This document shows, one piece after another, positions 18,841-27,397 of a stretch of DNA of 64,000 nt (the first letter of the stretch is position 1; each line of letters begins with the position of its first letter). Position numbers and translations under genes: made by a program. Origin of the DNA: Methylocystis sp. KS32. GTDB lineage: Bacteria; Pseudomonadota; Alphaproteobacteria; Rhizobiales; Beijerinckiaceae. A model generated the notes under the pieces. The model worked only from the letters and a program-made list of their open reading frames with translations, did not search any database and was not told where the DNA came from. Location: NCBI GenBank assembly GCA_002862095.1, contig PHSQ01000001.1:1054001-1118000 (forward strand), given 5' to 3'.

Positions 18841-19797
18841 ATGCCAGCTGAGTTTCGCATCGCGACGTTCAACCTCGAAAATCTCGAATGGGCGCCGACG
18901 CGGGAAGAGGTCTTCGCTCGGCGAAGAGGGGCGCTTGCGCCTATATTATGCGAACTGAATGCGGACGTTCTTTGCTTGCAAGAGATTGGCGCGCGTCGGC
19001 CGGGGGCTCACGCTCCCCGTCGTTTCTTTGCTCTGGACAAGCTGCTTTCGGGCGGTCCTTTCGAAAACTATCACCGCGCAACCAGCACCCGGCCTGGCGG
19101 CGTCTTTCCCGCGGACGTTCATAATCTGGCGATACTCAGTCGTTTTCCTATCATCGAGGAACGGCAAATTCATCATGATTTAGTGCCGAAATGGCGTTGG
19201 CGGCCGCCTCATGAAGAAGGGGTGGAGCCGGCGTCCGTCGAGATCATCTTCGACCGGCCGCTCCTTTACGCCTGTGTTTCCTTGCCGAACGGGTTACTCC
19301 TTCATGTCGTCAATCTTCACCTTCGCGCTCCGAGACCAGCGCCATTGCCTGACGCCGCCGGAACCAGAGCCGTCGCGGAGGGCCAGTTCCTTTCGGCGCA
19401 AAAACGCGAAGGGCAGGCGCTCGAGGCGCGTCTTTTTGTCGAGAACCTGTTCGACCGCGACCCCGATGCGCGCATCGCCATTTGTGGCGATTTCAACGCC
19501 GACGAACACGACGCTCCCACAAGGATTTTGGAAGGGGAGGGAAAAGACGGAGCCCGCCTGCTCGAGGACTTAGGAGAGCGGGTTCCCCCGGGGCGGCGCT
19601 TCAGCGTGATACATGCAGGTAGGCCCAAGCTTATCGATCATCTGCTCGCTTCCCCCGCGCTGGCGCGGAATTTCGCGAGCGCTACAATTTTGAACGAGGG
19701 ATTGCAGGACGAGGTTTTCGCGCCCGAGCCCATAGAGGGGTCGTTGCATGCGCCCCTCGCCGCGTCCTTCCGTCTTGAAAATGGAAACGGGGGGTAA
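18841..19797 (+). CDS. Endonuclease/exonuclease/phosphatase family protein
   Basis: A 318-residue metal-dependent EEP-fold hydrolase. The family hallmarks are in order: ATFNLENLEW, ADVLCLQEIG (metal-binding Glu), HVVNLHLRAP, ICGDFNADEHDAPT, and a terminal LIDHLLASPA instead of the usual SDH. Members cleave phosphodiesters in nucleic acids, phosphoinositides or nucleotides; the substrate here is not readable. No signal peptide. It is divergent from ftsH (172 bases between), and no good ribosome site precedes the ATG. A copy of repeat R1 lies immediately downstream. Confidence 0.82.
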   Translation: MPAEFRIATFNLENLEWAPTREEVFARRRGALAPILCELNADVLCLQEIGARRPGAHAPRRFFALDKLLSGGPFENYHRATSTRPGGVFPADVHNLAILSRFPIIEERQIHHDLVPKWRWRPPHEEGVEPASVEIIFDRPLLYACVSLPNGLLLHVVNLHLRAPRPAPLPDAAGTRAVAEGQFLSAQKREGQALEARLFVENLFDRDPDARIAICGDFNADEHDAPTRILEGEGKDGARLLEDLGERVPPGRRFSVIHAGRPKLIDHLLASPALARNFASATILNEGLQDEVFAPEPIEGSLHAPLAASFRLENGNGG

Positions 19798-19801
19798 TTC
19801 T

Positions 19802-19990
19802 ACTGCGTCGCAAAGCAGAAATCGGAGCGGTAAAGGGGCGCCATTGCGAGCGAAACAATCCATTGGCGGCGCCAGTCCCTCTCGCCTTGTCCGTGCTCGC
19901 AAGAATGCTCGAAACCATTCGGCCTCGACCCTGCGGCTCCGGATTGCTTCGCTCGCAATGTCGACTCCGCCGCCGGACCCGTTTACGACG
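19802..19990 (+). repeat. Dispersed repeat R1, copy A
   Basis: About 189 bases in the 381-base gap after the EEP gene. The core runs from CATTGCGAGCGAAACAATCC (19842) to GGATTGCTTCGCTCGCAATG (ends 19960), an inverted repeat. Flanks are also shared with copy C: an ACTGCGTC...GGAGCGGTAA segment on the left and CCGCCG...GTTTAYGACG on the right. Same orientation as copy C, opposite to copy B. The remaining gap up to 20178 shows no gene. Confidence 0.85.
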
Positions 19991-20178
19991 TGGTGGAAGT
20001 CGAAGCATGAAAATGGAGCGACAACTCGGCCGCGAGCAGGCCGCGCGGGCCGGGTTATCGGATTCGAACGATGGAAAGTAATTGATAATGTTTATATTTA
20101 ATTTTGTGACCATCGCCGGAGCCGTCTTCACAAGAAGGGCTTGCGGGAACCGCTAATCGGCGCCATGTTTGAGCGAAT

Positions 20179-20466
20179 ATGACTGACTCACATGAATCCA
20201 AGCTGGTCGAAGCGCTGAGGAAGGTCGATGTCCACGGGGACATTGCTCCAGCTCACGTTCAAGACCCCATGACAATGGTTCTGCGCCAGACCGCCATACA
20301 GGCGGATCTCATGCGCTGGGACGACAGTCGCGGCCATTATGTGCTGACAGGCACGGGCCGCATTCGTATAACGGCGCGCAACCGGGCGCCAGGCTCGGTG
20401 CTCCGCTTCAGGAAGCGCGAGGAAATCGAGGAAGCCGCTAAACAGCAGCAGCGCCTTGCCGATTAA
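20179..20466 (+). CDS. Hypothetical protein, 95 residues
   Basis: No family recognised. The protein is small, soluble and polar, with a central stretch DLMRWDDSRGHYVLTGTGRIRITARNR that could be a short winged-helix or beta-rich segment, and a charged helical C-terminus (REEIEEAAKQQQRLAD). Codon use looks like the neighbours. Its stop overlaps that of the convergent helicase gene, so the 3' ends share four bases. The ribosome site is weak. It is accepted as a gene because the frame is open with alphaproteobacterial codon bias and no better frame overlaps it. Confidence 0.6.
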   Translation: MTDSHESKLVEALRKVDVHGDIAPAHVQDPMTMVLRQTAIQADLMRWDDSRGHYVLTGTGRIRITARNRAPGSVLRFRKREEIEEAAKQQQRLAD

Positions 20467-22166
20467 GGCTTTTCCTTGCCCTTTCGTCCGGGGGAAGAGC
20501 GACCAGCGGCGTGGCGACGCTCATGAGTCTGACCGCTAGGACTTTTCAGCCGTTCGATCTTTATTGGTTCGCCTCCCGGACGGGCAATGTTTGCGCGAAA
20601 GCGGTCCGCCACGCTCTGCGCCACCTCGAACTGCGTTTCGTGCTCGAAAATGCGAATGGCGCCGATGTCCTGCCGCTTGATGTCGCCTTTTCGGCAAAGC
20701 ATGGGAAGCAGCCACTTCGGGTCAGCGTTCTTTTTTCGCCCGATATCGAGCTTGAACCAGACCGATGCTTCGGGGAAGCGGGAGGCAGGGGCATGGTTGC
20801 GGGGGGACGGGGTGTCGTTGCGGCGCGGTTCACGTGATCGCTGCTGTCGTTCCTCGCCGGGGTCGCAAACATCCTCAACCGCGGGCAGGCGCGAATAATA
20901 GAGCTTTATGAGCGCCGCGGCGAGCCGCTCGGGCGTACTGCCTTTCAGGAGAAGGCGACCAAGTGCGAGTTCTTGTTCCGTGGGGGCGTCCGAAAGCAAA
21001 GGATCCTTGAGCAGGCGTTCCTGATCCAGTTTGCGAATTTCGTCGGCGGTCGGCGGCCCGCCCCAAATAGCGCGCACGCCGGCTTCCTTGAGCAAAATTT
21101 CGAGGCGACGCCGACGCGACGCCGACGCCAGCAAGACGCTCACTCCCTTGCGGCCCGCTCGCCCGGTTCGGCCGCTACGATGTTGCAGAGTCTCCGCGTC
21201 GCTCGGCAGTTCAGCGTGGATCACGAGGCCGAGATTCGGCAGGTCAATGCCGCGCGCGGCGACGTCGGTCGCCACGCAGACGCGAGCGCGTCCGTCTCGC
21301 AATGCCTGCATGGACTGATTGCGCTCGTGCTGGCTGAGTTCTCCCGACAAAAGCACGGCGGCGAAGCCCCGTTCAATGAGGGTGGCGTGCAGGTGTCGCA
21401 CCGATTCCCGGGTATTGCAAAATACGATGGCCGTCGGCGCTTCGGTGAAGCGAAGCAGATTGACCACCGCAAGCTCGATTTCGTTGGGCGCGACCCGGAT
21501 CGCGCGATATTCGATGTCCGCATGCCCGCTCTCGCCGCCCTCAACCTCGATGCGTAATGGATTTTGTTGATAGCGCCGGGCCAGCGCCGCGATGGATTTC
21601 GGCATGGTGGCGGAGAACAACAGCGTCCGTCGCTCCGCCGGCGTCGCCTCCAGGATGAATTCGAGATCTTCCCGAAAGCCCATGTCGAGCATTTCGTCGG
21701 CTTCGTCGAGGGCTACGACCTTGAGGGAGGAGGCGTTCAGGGCGCCGCGCTCGATGTGATCGCGCAGACGACCGGGGGTTCCCACGACAATATGCCCCCC
21801 ATCGGCCAGTTGGCGCCGCTCGAAATGAGGGTTCATTCCGCCGACGCAGGCGACGACGCGGGCCTGGGCGTAACCGTAGAGCCATTCCAGCTCGCGCTGG
21901 ACTTGCTGCGCCAGTTCTCTCGTCGGAGCAATGACGAGTGCGAGCGGGATCCCTGCGGGCGGCAGCGTTTCGGCGTCGCCGAGGAGAGTGGAAGCCATGG
22001 CGAGGCCAAAGGCGACCGTCTTCCCAGAACCGGTTTGCGCGGACACCAGAATGTCTCGTCCCGCGGCCTCGGGCGTGAGCACCGCAGACTGGACGGGGGT
22101 TAGGTCATTGTAGTTGCGCTCCTTGAGAGCGCGGGCCAGCAGGGGGCTGGTGAGCGGAAATGTCAC
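20463..22166 (-). CDS. DEAD-box RNA helicase with DbpA-type RNA-binding tail
   Basis: A 567-residue ATP-dependent RNA helicase. Motifs in order: Q motif (NYNDLTPVQSAVL), I AQTGSGKT, Ia PTRELAQQ, II LDEADEML, III SAT, and VI HRSGRTGRAG. The C-terminus (ASVWFKLDIGRKKNADPKWL) matches the DbpA RNA-binding domain, pointing to ribosome assembly or cold adaptation (family knowledge). The natural start is probably GTG 22166 (VTFPLTSPLL) behind AAAGGCGAAAC; the ORF track begins further upstream. CsdA/DeaD is the nearest named type, but RhlE or DbpA function cannot be separated here. Confidence 0.9.
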   Translation of the reverse strand: MTFPLTSPLLARALKERNYNDLTPVQSAVLTPEAAGRDILVSAQTGSGKTVAFGLAMASTLLGDAETLPPAGIPLALVIAPTRELAQQVQRELEWLYGYAQARVVACVGGMNPHFERRQLADGGHIVVGTPGRLRDHIERGALNASSLKVVALDEADEMLDMGFREDLEFILEATPAERRTLLFSATMPKSIAALARRYQQNPLRIEVEGGESGHADIEYRAIRVAPNEIELAVVNLLRFTEAPTAIVFCNTRESVRHLHATLIERGFAAVLLSGELSQHERNQSMQALRDGRARVCVATDVAARGIDLPNLGLVIHAELPSDAETLQHRSGRTGRAGRKGVSVLLASASRRRRLEILLKEAGVRAIWGGPPTADEIRKLDQERLLKDPLLSDAPTEQELALGRLLLKGSTPERLAAALIKLYYSRLPAVEDVCDPGEERQQRSREPRRNDTPSPRNHAPASRFPEASVWFKLDIGRKKNADPKWLLPMLCRKGDIKRQDIGAIRIFEHETQFEVAQSVADRFRANIARPGGEPIKIERLKSPSGQTHERRHAAGRSSPGRKGKEKP

Positions 22167-22232
22167 TTGAGTTTCGCCTTTATGGAATGCGGCTAAGTTT
22201 ATGCGTCGGCTCGCTGCGAGATCGGCGAGCAA

Positions 22233-22541
22233 TCAAGACTCGAGCATTGGCGCGTAGGTCCGCTTGATCGCATCCCAGTTGCGGGCGTCCCTGATATTGT
22301 CCGCAAGCGCCAGGCCCTTCGGGGTTAGTTTTCGGAATAGCCAGGCGTTCTGGTAAGGCCCGGGGCCGTCGATGAAACCTTGCGCGAGCAACAGGTCCAG
22401 ATGCGCGCCGATTATCTCGGGAGCTTGCCCGATGCGTTCGGCGAAGTGGTCGAGTTCAAGAAAAATCGGTTCGGGCGGCGAGCGCTCGATTGGTTCGAGC
22501 GCCAGCATCAAATACCTGAGCAGATCGACGTCGCGGCGCAT
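22233..22541 (-). CDS. DUF2513-like small winged-helix protein
   Basis: A 102-residue protein starting MRRDVDLLRYLMLALE, which resembles the DUF2513 family of short winged-helix-like proteins (family call from memory). The second half ends in a LTPKGLALADNIRDARNW segment of the form seen in small regulators. DNA binding is plausible but unproven. It lies just upstream of the helicase gene on the same strand, 66 bases from its GTG start, so co-transcription is possible. Confidence 0.65.
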   Translation of the reverse strand: MRRDVDLLRYLMLALEPIERSPPEPIFLELDHFAERIGQAPEIIGAHLDLLLAQGFIDGPGPYQNAWLFRKLTPKGLALADNIRDARNWDAIKRTYAPMLES

Positions 22542-22613
22542 TCAATCGCCTAGCGTGATAAGGATACCTTGGGTAAGCTTATCACGCGGACCAGCAAATT
22601 GCTCGTCCGACAA

Positions 22614-23480
22614 TTACTTTTCGGCGGGCAGCAAGGCCAGCAGATCGGCCATTTTCGAGGCGGCCGAGGGGTTCATCATGCCGACGACGTGATAACCCGC
22701 GTCGACATGGAGAACTTCGCCCGATACGCCGCGAGACATCGGAGACAACAGATAAACCGCCGTTTCGCCGACTTCCTCGATGGTGACGATGCGGCGCAGC
22801 GGCGAGTTGTACTCGTTCCACCTCAGAATATAGCGGAAGTCGCCGATGCCGGAGGCCGCCAGCGTCTTGATTGGTCCGGCTGATATGGCGTTGACGCGTA
22901 TATTCTTAACGCCGAGATCGGCCGCGAGATAGCGAACCGACGCCTCCAGCGCCGCCTTCGCCACGCCCATGACGTTGTAATGCGGCATCCACTTCTCGGC
23001 GCCATAGTAGGTCAAAGTGAGGAGAGAGCCTCCGTCCTTTAGCAATTTTTCGGCGCGTTGCGCGATGGCGGTGAAGGAATAACATGAGATGGCGAGAGAT
23101 TGAGTGAAGTTATCGAGCGTCGTATCGACATAGCGGCCGTCGAGCTGATCCTTGTCCGAATAAGCGAGACAATGGACGACGAAATCGAGCTTACCCCAAA
23201 GTCTTTCAACCTCCGCGAAAACGGCGTCGATAGTGTCTGCTTCGGAGACGTCGCAGCGGCCGACGACCGTAGCCCCAAGCTCCATGGCGAGGGGCCGAAC
23301 GCGCTTTTCCAAAGCCTCGACCTGATAAGTCAGCGCCAGCTCCGCGCCCGCGTCCCGCGCCGCCTTGGCGATGCCCCATGCGATGGAGCGGTTGTTGGCG
23401 ACGCCGAGAATGAGGCCTTTTTTGCCGGCCAGCACACCACTGAAACCCGCGGGAGTTGATGGCGATCCTTGTTCAGTCAT
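22614..23480 (-). CDS. fabI: Enoyl-[acyl-carrier-protein] reductase (NADH) FabI
   Basis: A 288-residue short-chain reductase that completes each cycle of fatty acid elongation by reducing trans-2-enoyl-ACP. The FabI-specific nucleotide motif GVANNRSIAWGIA is at the N-terminus, and the catalytic Tyr-(x)6-Lys appears in YNVMGVAKAALEASVRYLA. Length is slightly above the family average because of a short N-terminal arm. It stands alone here rather than beside fabB/fabA. FabI is the triclosan target in many bacteria. Confidence 0.94.
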   Translation of the reverse strand: MTEQGSPSTPAGFSGVLAGKKGLILGVANNRSIAWGIAKAARDAGAELALTYQVEALEKRVRPLAMELGATVVGRCDVSEADTIDAVFAEVERLWGKLDFVVHCLAYSDKDQLDGRYVDTTLDNFTQSLAISCYSFTAIAQRAEKLLKDGGSLLTLTYYGAEKWMPHYNVMGVAKAALEASVRYLAADLGVKNIRVNAISAGPIKTLAASGIGDFRYILRWNEYNSPLRRIVTIEEVGETAVYLLSPMSRGVSGEVLHVDAGYHVVGMMNPSAASKMADLLALLPAEK

Positions 23481-23568
23481 CTAAAATTCCGTTTTTTCGC
23501 AGAGTTCCGCCGCTTCTTGCGACGTGGGCCGTTTAGCGCGGTTTTGGTGGGAAGGGAACCCTTACGGA

Positions 23569-23802
23569 TTAACCCATCATTCTCAGCGCAAGAATGAAAA
23601 GGCCGAACAGCGCAGCCGAGACCACTGTCGTAAGCGCGGCCTTTTTAAGCAGCATCGGCGCCATGGGGGCGCCGGGGTCGGAGCCAGGCGGCGTTTCGCC
23701 TTCTTCATGCAGCGAACGAACGCCGAGCGGTAGAATGGCGAAGAGGACGATCCACCACATCGTGAAATAGACCGCCACCGCGACAGAGGTTTGGATGGGC
23801 AT
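23569..23802 (-). CDS. DUF1467 family membrane protein
   Basis: A 77-residue protein with two predicted membrane helices (VAVAVYFTMWWIVLFAILPLG and LTTVVSAALFGLFILAL) separated by a short acidic/proline loop (EEGETPPGSDPGAP). This matches DUF1467, a small alphaproteobacterial family of unknown function often placed after mce. ATG 23802 follows GGAAGG with good spacing; the ORF track start at 23847 lies inside the end of mce. It begins 22 bases after mce on the same strand, so the two are probably one transcript. Confidence 0.85.
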   Translation of the reverse strand: MPIQTSVAVAVYFTMWWIVLFAILPLGVRSLHEEGETPPGSDPGAPMAPMLLKKAALTTVVSAALFGLFILALRMMG

Positions 23803-23824
23803 GGGAGCGCCTTCCCGAAGCGGC

Positions 23825-24229
23825 TTACGCTTGTTCGAGTTCCACAAGCGTGCCGCAGAAGTCCTTTGGATGAAGAAAAAGAACCGGCTTTCCGTGGGCG
23901 CCGATCTTGGGTGACCCGTCCCCCAGCACGCGAGCTCCTTCTCTCTTCAGATGGTCGCGCGTCTTGATGATATCGTCGACCTCATAGCAGACGTGGTGAA
24001 TTCCGCCCGCGGGGTTCTTTTCGACGAAGCCTGCGATCGGAGAGTTTTCGCCATAAGGCTCCATTAGTTCGATCTTGGTGTTCGGCAGTTCCACAAAAAC
24101 GACCTTCACGCCATGCTCCGCCACGACCTCCGGCGGCTTTACTTTGGCGCCGAGCGTCGAGGCGTAGATTTTCGAGGCCTGTTCGACGTCAGCGACGGCT
24201 ATGGCGACGTGATTGAGGCGTCCGATCAT
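23825..24229 (-). CDS. mce: Methylmalonyl-CoA epimerase
   Basis: A 134-residue vicinal-oxygen-chelate enzyme interconverting (R)- and (S)-methylmalonyl-CoA, needed for propionyl-CoA use and the ethylmalonyl-CoA route. The start LNHVAIAVADVEQASKIY gives the first metal His, GGIHHVCYEVDDI the next, and LVELEQA the C-terminal Glu ligand. Length is standard. Operonic with DUF1467 downstream. The PduO-type B12 adenosyltransferase at 45.4 kb would supply the cofactor for the partner mutase, which is not in the window. Confidence 0.93.
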   Translation of the reverse strand: MIGRLNHVAIAVADVEQASKIYASTLGAKVKPPEVVAEHGVKVVFVELPNTKIELMEPYGENSPIAGFVEKNPAGGIHHVCYEVDDIIKTRDHLKREGARVLGDGSPKIGAHGKPVLFLHPKDFCGTLVELEQA

Positions 24230-24328
24230 TTTCCAATGCTCCTCCCCGGAACGATTAACCGACCTGTAGGCGAAAATGCGTCCCTATGAAAGGCCCGCGC
24301 ACGGTTTCGACGCTATCAGCGGACCCCG

Positions 24329-24360
24329 CAAAAAGAAAGGAAGCGGCGGACGCCGCTTCC
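24329..24360 (-). terminator. Rho-independent terminator of the HbpS/GlcG-like gene
   Basis: A perfect 10-bp inverted repeat GGAAGCGGCG/CGCCGCTTCC occupies 24339-24360 with only two central bases, so the real loop opens the innermost pairs. Read on the minus strand it is followed by TTTCTTTTTGC. It lies about 50 bases past the stop of the gene at 24412-25278. Confidence 0.8.
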
Positions 24361-24411
24361 TCCTCGGGGCGATCGATGAAGCCGTTCGCCCGGCTGTTTC
24401 TACTAACGGTC

Positions 24412-25278
24412 TTAGCGGACCGGGGGCAACTTGCTGGGGTTAGGCGGGTTGAGGCAGGTCGGATGTCCCCAGCCGCCGGCGCTTACGCCATTGCCGCCGA
24501 CCGTTCCGCCAATATTAGCGGGAATGTCGAAAACAATGTTGTCGGGACGATTGACGTCCCCGGAGACGCCGCCAATTCCCCCGGTTTTGAGATAATCGAA
24601 GCCCAGATTATGGCGCACTTGCCAGGCGATCATGTGATCGGTGCAGGAAGTATCGCCGCTCACGCCGAGGGCGCCGACCTTTTTGCCGGCGCCGTCATAA
24701 AGGGCGAGGCCGCCGCCGAAGACATTGATTCCGCCGATCGGCCGGCCAACCAGCGGATCGGAAGGAGTGCCGAAAAGCGTGGCGTTAGGCGTCGATCCAT
24801 CCGGATTGTGATAGGCGCCGTTGGTGTCGACTGGATTGCTGAACTGGAGCCCCATCAGGCTGCCGCCATCGCGGACGGCGGAAAAAAGATTTGCGGTAGA
24901 CAGCGCAAGCTTGCCGTTCGAGCTGGCTGCTCCTGCTCCTGGCGCGCCAAGACTAAGGCTGTTGGCCGTGGCGGCTTTCTGAGCCGAAATTATTCTACTG
25001 GCGAGCCATTGATCAGTGTAACCGACGCCCGAGTAAGCGACTGCGCAGACGGTGCCGTCGTTGGCCACGCCAGTCGCCCACATGTTGAAGCCCAGGCCGC
25101 CGTTGATGCCCGACTGAACGGCCGTCACGAGCGCGGCCTTGAGGACGGAATTGTATGTCGCATATTGGCTCGGCGACAGATTTGCGCATGTCTGCGGCAG
25201 AGTGGCCGCTACGGCCGACTGAGCCATCGAACTCGCGCTGATCGTCGCGATAGCGGCGATAACCAGTTTTTTCCACAT
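24412..25278 (-). CDS. Exported GlcG/HbpS-family (DUF336) protein
   Basis: A 288-residue protein with a clear signal peptide (MWKKLVIAAIATISASSMAQSAVAA). The mature part shows the GlcG/HbpS pattern: ISAQKAATANSL, a central GGINVFGGGLALYD, and GALGVSGDTSCTDHMIAWQVR. HbpS of Streptomyces binds haem or senses redox outside the cell; other members sit beside glycolate or dehydrogenase genes. Here the gene is alone, so the role is open. It has two cysteine pairs' worth of Cys residues in the exported part, possibly disulfides. A strong terminator follows it and a 388-base AT-richer region precedes it. Confidence 0.8.
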   Translation of the reverse strand: MWKKLVIAAIATISASSMAQSAVAATLPQTCANLSPSQYATYNSVLKAALVTAVQSGINGGLGFNMWATGVANDGTVCAVAYSGVGYTDQWLASRIISAQKAATANSLSLGAPGAGAASSNGKLALSTANLFSAVRDGGSLMGLQFSNPVDTNGAYHNPDGSTPNATLFGTPSDPLVGRPIGGINVFGGGLALYDGAGKKVGALGVSGDTSCTDHMIAWQVRHNLGFDYLKTGGIGGVSGDVNRPDNIVFDIPANIGGTVGGNGVSAGGWGHPTCLNPPNPSKLPPVR

Positions 25279-25666
25279 GAAGCATTCCCCTGTGTAAGAA
25301 AATCTCGTTTGCTGTTTGATGGCGACCGCGCTGCCAGCGGCTCATGAACAGAATGACTTTTTTTTTATGAATCTGACGGCTAGCGCCGCCTATTAGACTG
25401 TCGTTTCCGCTGTGACGCTCGAATCGCCTCGTAACTTTGCGACAAGTCTAGTTAATTTACAAGGATACCAAGAATTATTGTTCAATATTTGCACGCACGG
25501 CAAGTTTTGATCGTGATGCGATTTAATTCCACGTAATATTGAATAAGTTATTGATTTGTAGGGCAGATAAAATCAAGGAGAAATATTCGAATGGTGATGC
25601 CAAAAATTACTTAATGGCTGAAATTGCTATATGTTCTCTTGGCTCCAAGGGGGGTAGGTTCTTGAA
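25279..25666. other. AT-rich intergenic region, no gene seen
   Basis: The 388 bases between the exported HbpS/GlcG-like gene and the end of rsmB are visibly richer in A and T than the surroundings (for example AATTTACAAGG, TTGTTCAATATTTGC, a run of eight T near 25360). They must hold the promoter of the leftward gene. The ORF-track frame 25539-25901 runs into rsmB antisense and is not credible. No tRNA or clear repeat was seen. Confidence 0.6.
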
Positions 25667-27088
25667 CTACGCGCGCCTGACCACTCGAGCCGCGAAAAAT
25701 CCGTCTACTCCCGCGAGGCGAGGCTCCGGATCGGGCAGCATGGTTGGGACAGTGCGCAAATCGCCCTCATTGGTCACGAATTCGGCCGGGATCATCTCGT
25801 CCTTCGGATCGAGAGGGTCGCGCCTGAAATCGGGGTTGCGGCGCAGGAAGGATGCGATTTGCAGTTCCCCTTCCTCCGGCTCCAGCGAGCAGGTGCAGTA
25901 AACAATTCTGCCTCCCGCCTTCGTCAGCGCGGCCGCGCGCTCGAGCATTTTCGCCTGGATCGCCGCCAGGCCCTCGATATCGCCGGGCTTCTTGGTCCAG
26001 GGCACGTCGGGGTGACGCCGGATGGTGCCAGTGGCGGAGCATGGAGCGTCAAGCAGGATCGCGTCGAAAGGGGCCGCCGAAAAGCTTGTCGCGTCCGCTA
26101 CTGCGACCTCGGCGTGAAGTTTCAAGCGATTCAGGTTTCCCGCCAACACCTTGAGCCTCTCCGCCGAACGGTCGAGGGCCACGACGTGAGCGCCGGATAG
26201 GGCGAGTTGGGCGGTTTTGCCGCCCGGCGCGGCGCACATGTCGAGGACACGCTCTTCGGGCTTTGCGTGCAGGAAGCGCGCCGGCAATGCGGCGGCTGCG
26301 TCCTGCACCCACCATTCGCCCGCCGCATAGCCTTCGAGGTTAACGATTGGCGTGCGCTCGACGAGGCGAACAGAACCCGTGGGCAACAAGACTCCGTTCA
26401 ATCGCGTCGCCCACGACGTCGCATCGGTCTTGATCGAGAGATCGAGCGGAGGCTCCAGCATATGAATGGCGCAAATCGCCTTCGACGCGGCCTCTCCGTA
26501 GAACTTGCGCCAGCGCTGGGCGAGCCAGGGCGGAGCGTCATATGCTCCGCTCGTCGCCAAACCCAGAAATTCTTCGCGGCGGCGCTGAAGATTTCGAAGC
26601 ACCGCATTGACCAGGCCCGCGAACCCAGCGCTCTTGGGCTCCAACCGCACCGCGCGAACGGCGAGATCGACCGCTGCGTGATCGGCGGCGTCGAGGAAGA
26701 GAATTTGGGCGGCGGCCGCGATCAGGGGCCATTCCAGTCGCGCCGCTTGCCTTGGCAAGCCTTTCTCCATCAGAATGGAGAGCGCCTTTCGGATGACGCC
26801 TAGCCGACGCAGGGCGGTCGTGGCGATCGAACGCACGAGGGCGACGTCGCGCGCGTCGAGGCCGGTCAGACGCGCGGGAACCGCGAGCGGCGAAAAACAT
26901 TCGTCCAGGCGGTGGCCGCCATGCACGATGTCCGCGATGATATGGGCGGCGGCGATGCGCGCCGGCAGGCCCGGCACTTTCATGGCTTCGGCCTCGCGCG
27001 CCGCATCGGCGGGGATGAAGCCTGGCCGGTTGGCCGCTCGGTTTATGGGGTTGGCTCGCCTCGCGAATGGTTTAGAATTATCGCTCAC
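25667..27088 (-). CDS. rsmB: 16S rRNA (cytosine(967)-C(5))-methyltransferase RsmB
   Basis: A 473-residue enzyme with an N-terminal NusB-like RNA-binding domain (about 35-170) and a C-terminal SAM-dependent methyltransferase domain. The SAM motif is VLDMCAAPGGKTAQL, and the two functional cysteines are in LDAPCSATGTIRRHPD and VYCTCSLEPEEGE. RsmB methylates C967 of 16S rRNA. It is slightly longer than the E. coli protein, with a polar N-terminal extension. Divergent from the SDHAF4-like gene across 74 bases. Confidence 0.92.
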   Translation of the reverse strand: MSDNSKPFARRANPINRAANRPGFIPADAAREAEAMKVPGLPARIAAAHIIADIVHGGHRLDECFSPLAVPARLTGLDARDVALVRSIATTALRRLGVIRKALSILMEKGLPRQAARLEWPLIAAAAQILFLDAADHAAVDLAVRAVRLEPKSAGFAGLVNAVLRNLQRRREEFLGLATSGAYDAPPWLAQRWRKFYGEAASKAICAIHMLEPPLDLSIKTDATSWATRLNGVLLPTGSVRLVERTPIVNLEGYAAGEWWVQDAAAALPARFLHAKPEERVLDMCAAPGGKTAQLALSGAHVVALDRSAERLKVLAGNLNRLKLHAEVAVADATSFSAAPFDAILLDAPCSATGTIRRHPDVPWTKKPGDIEGLAAIQAKMLERAAALTKAGGRIVYCTCSLEPEEGELQIASFLRRNPDFRRDPLDPKDEMIPAEFVTNEGDLRTVPTMLPDPEPRLAGVDGFFAARVVRRA

Positions 27089-27162
27089 TCGTATCCGCTC
27101 CGGCCCGAAAACGCCGAATCATAGCACAGGCCGGCCGTGCGCGGGTCATGAAAGGGCAACAT

Positions 27163-27396
27163 ATGTGTGACGCCTCCGCGCCAGCGCCTGAAGATGAAAC
27201 AAAATATCCCGAATTGAAAGGCGTTGCGGGGACGCGGCGCCTCACCCCCGAGGCGGAGCGCGCCCTGGAGGAGGCTGCGCGGCGCCGGCGGCCCGCCGCA
27301 CCGTCCGCCCAACCGGAGGAAATCGGCGGCCGCAGCGGTTGGGATCCGGCGCGCTACGGCGATTGGGAGGTGAAAGGAATCGCCAGCGATTTTTGA
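27163..27396 (+). CDS. SDHAF4-like succinate dehydrogenase assembly protein (DUF1674)
   Basis: A 77-residue protein whose C-terminus EIGGRSGWDPARYGDWEVKGIASDF carries the conserved DUF1674 ending (GG-x-G-x-DP-x-RYGDWE-x-KG). In mitochondria SDHAF4 protects the flavinylated SdhA subunit during complex II assembly; the bacterial members are presumed to act alike. ATG 27163 lies 10 bases after AAAGGG, better than the ORF-track start at 27148. The stop nearly abuts that of the convergent dienelactone hydrolase gene. Confidence 0.88.
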   Translation: MCDASAPAPEDETKYPELKGVAGTRRLTPEAERALEEAARRRRPAAPSAQPEEIGGRSGWDPARYGDWEVKGIASDF

Positions 27397-27397
27397 T

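Noticed and set aside
24286-25347. 353-residue ORF antisense to the exported HbpS/GlcG-like gene
   Set aside because: Shadow frame; the leftward protein has a signal peptide, family motifs and a terminator.
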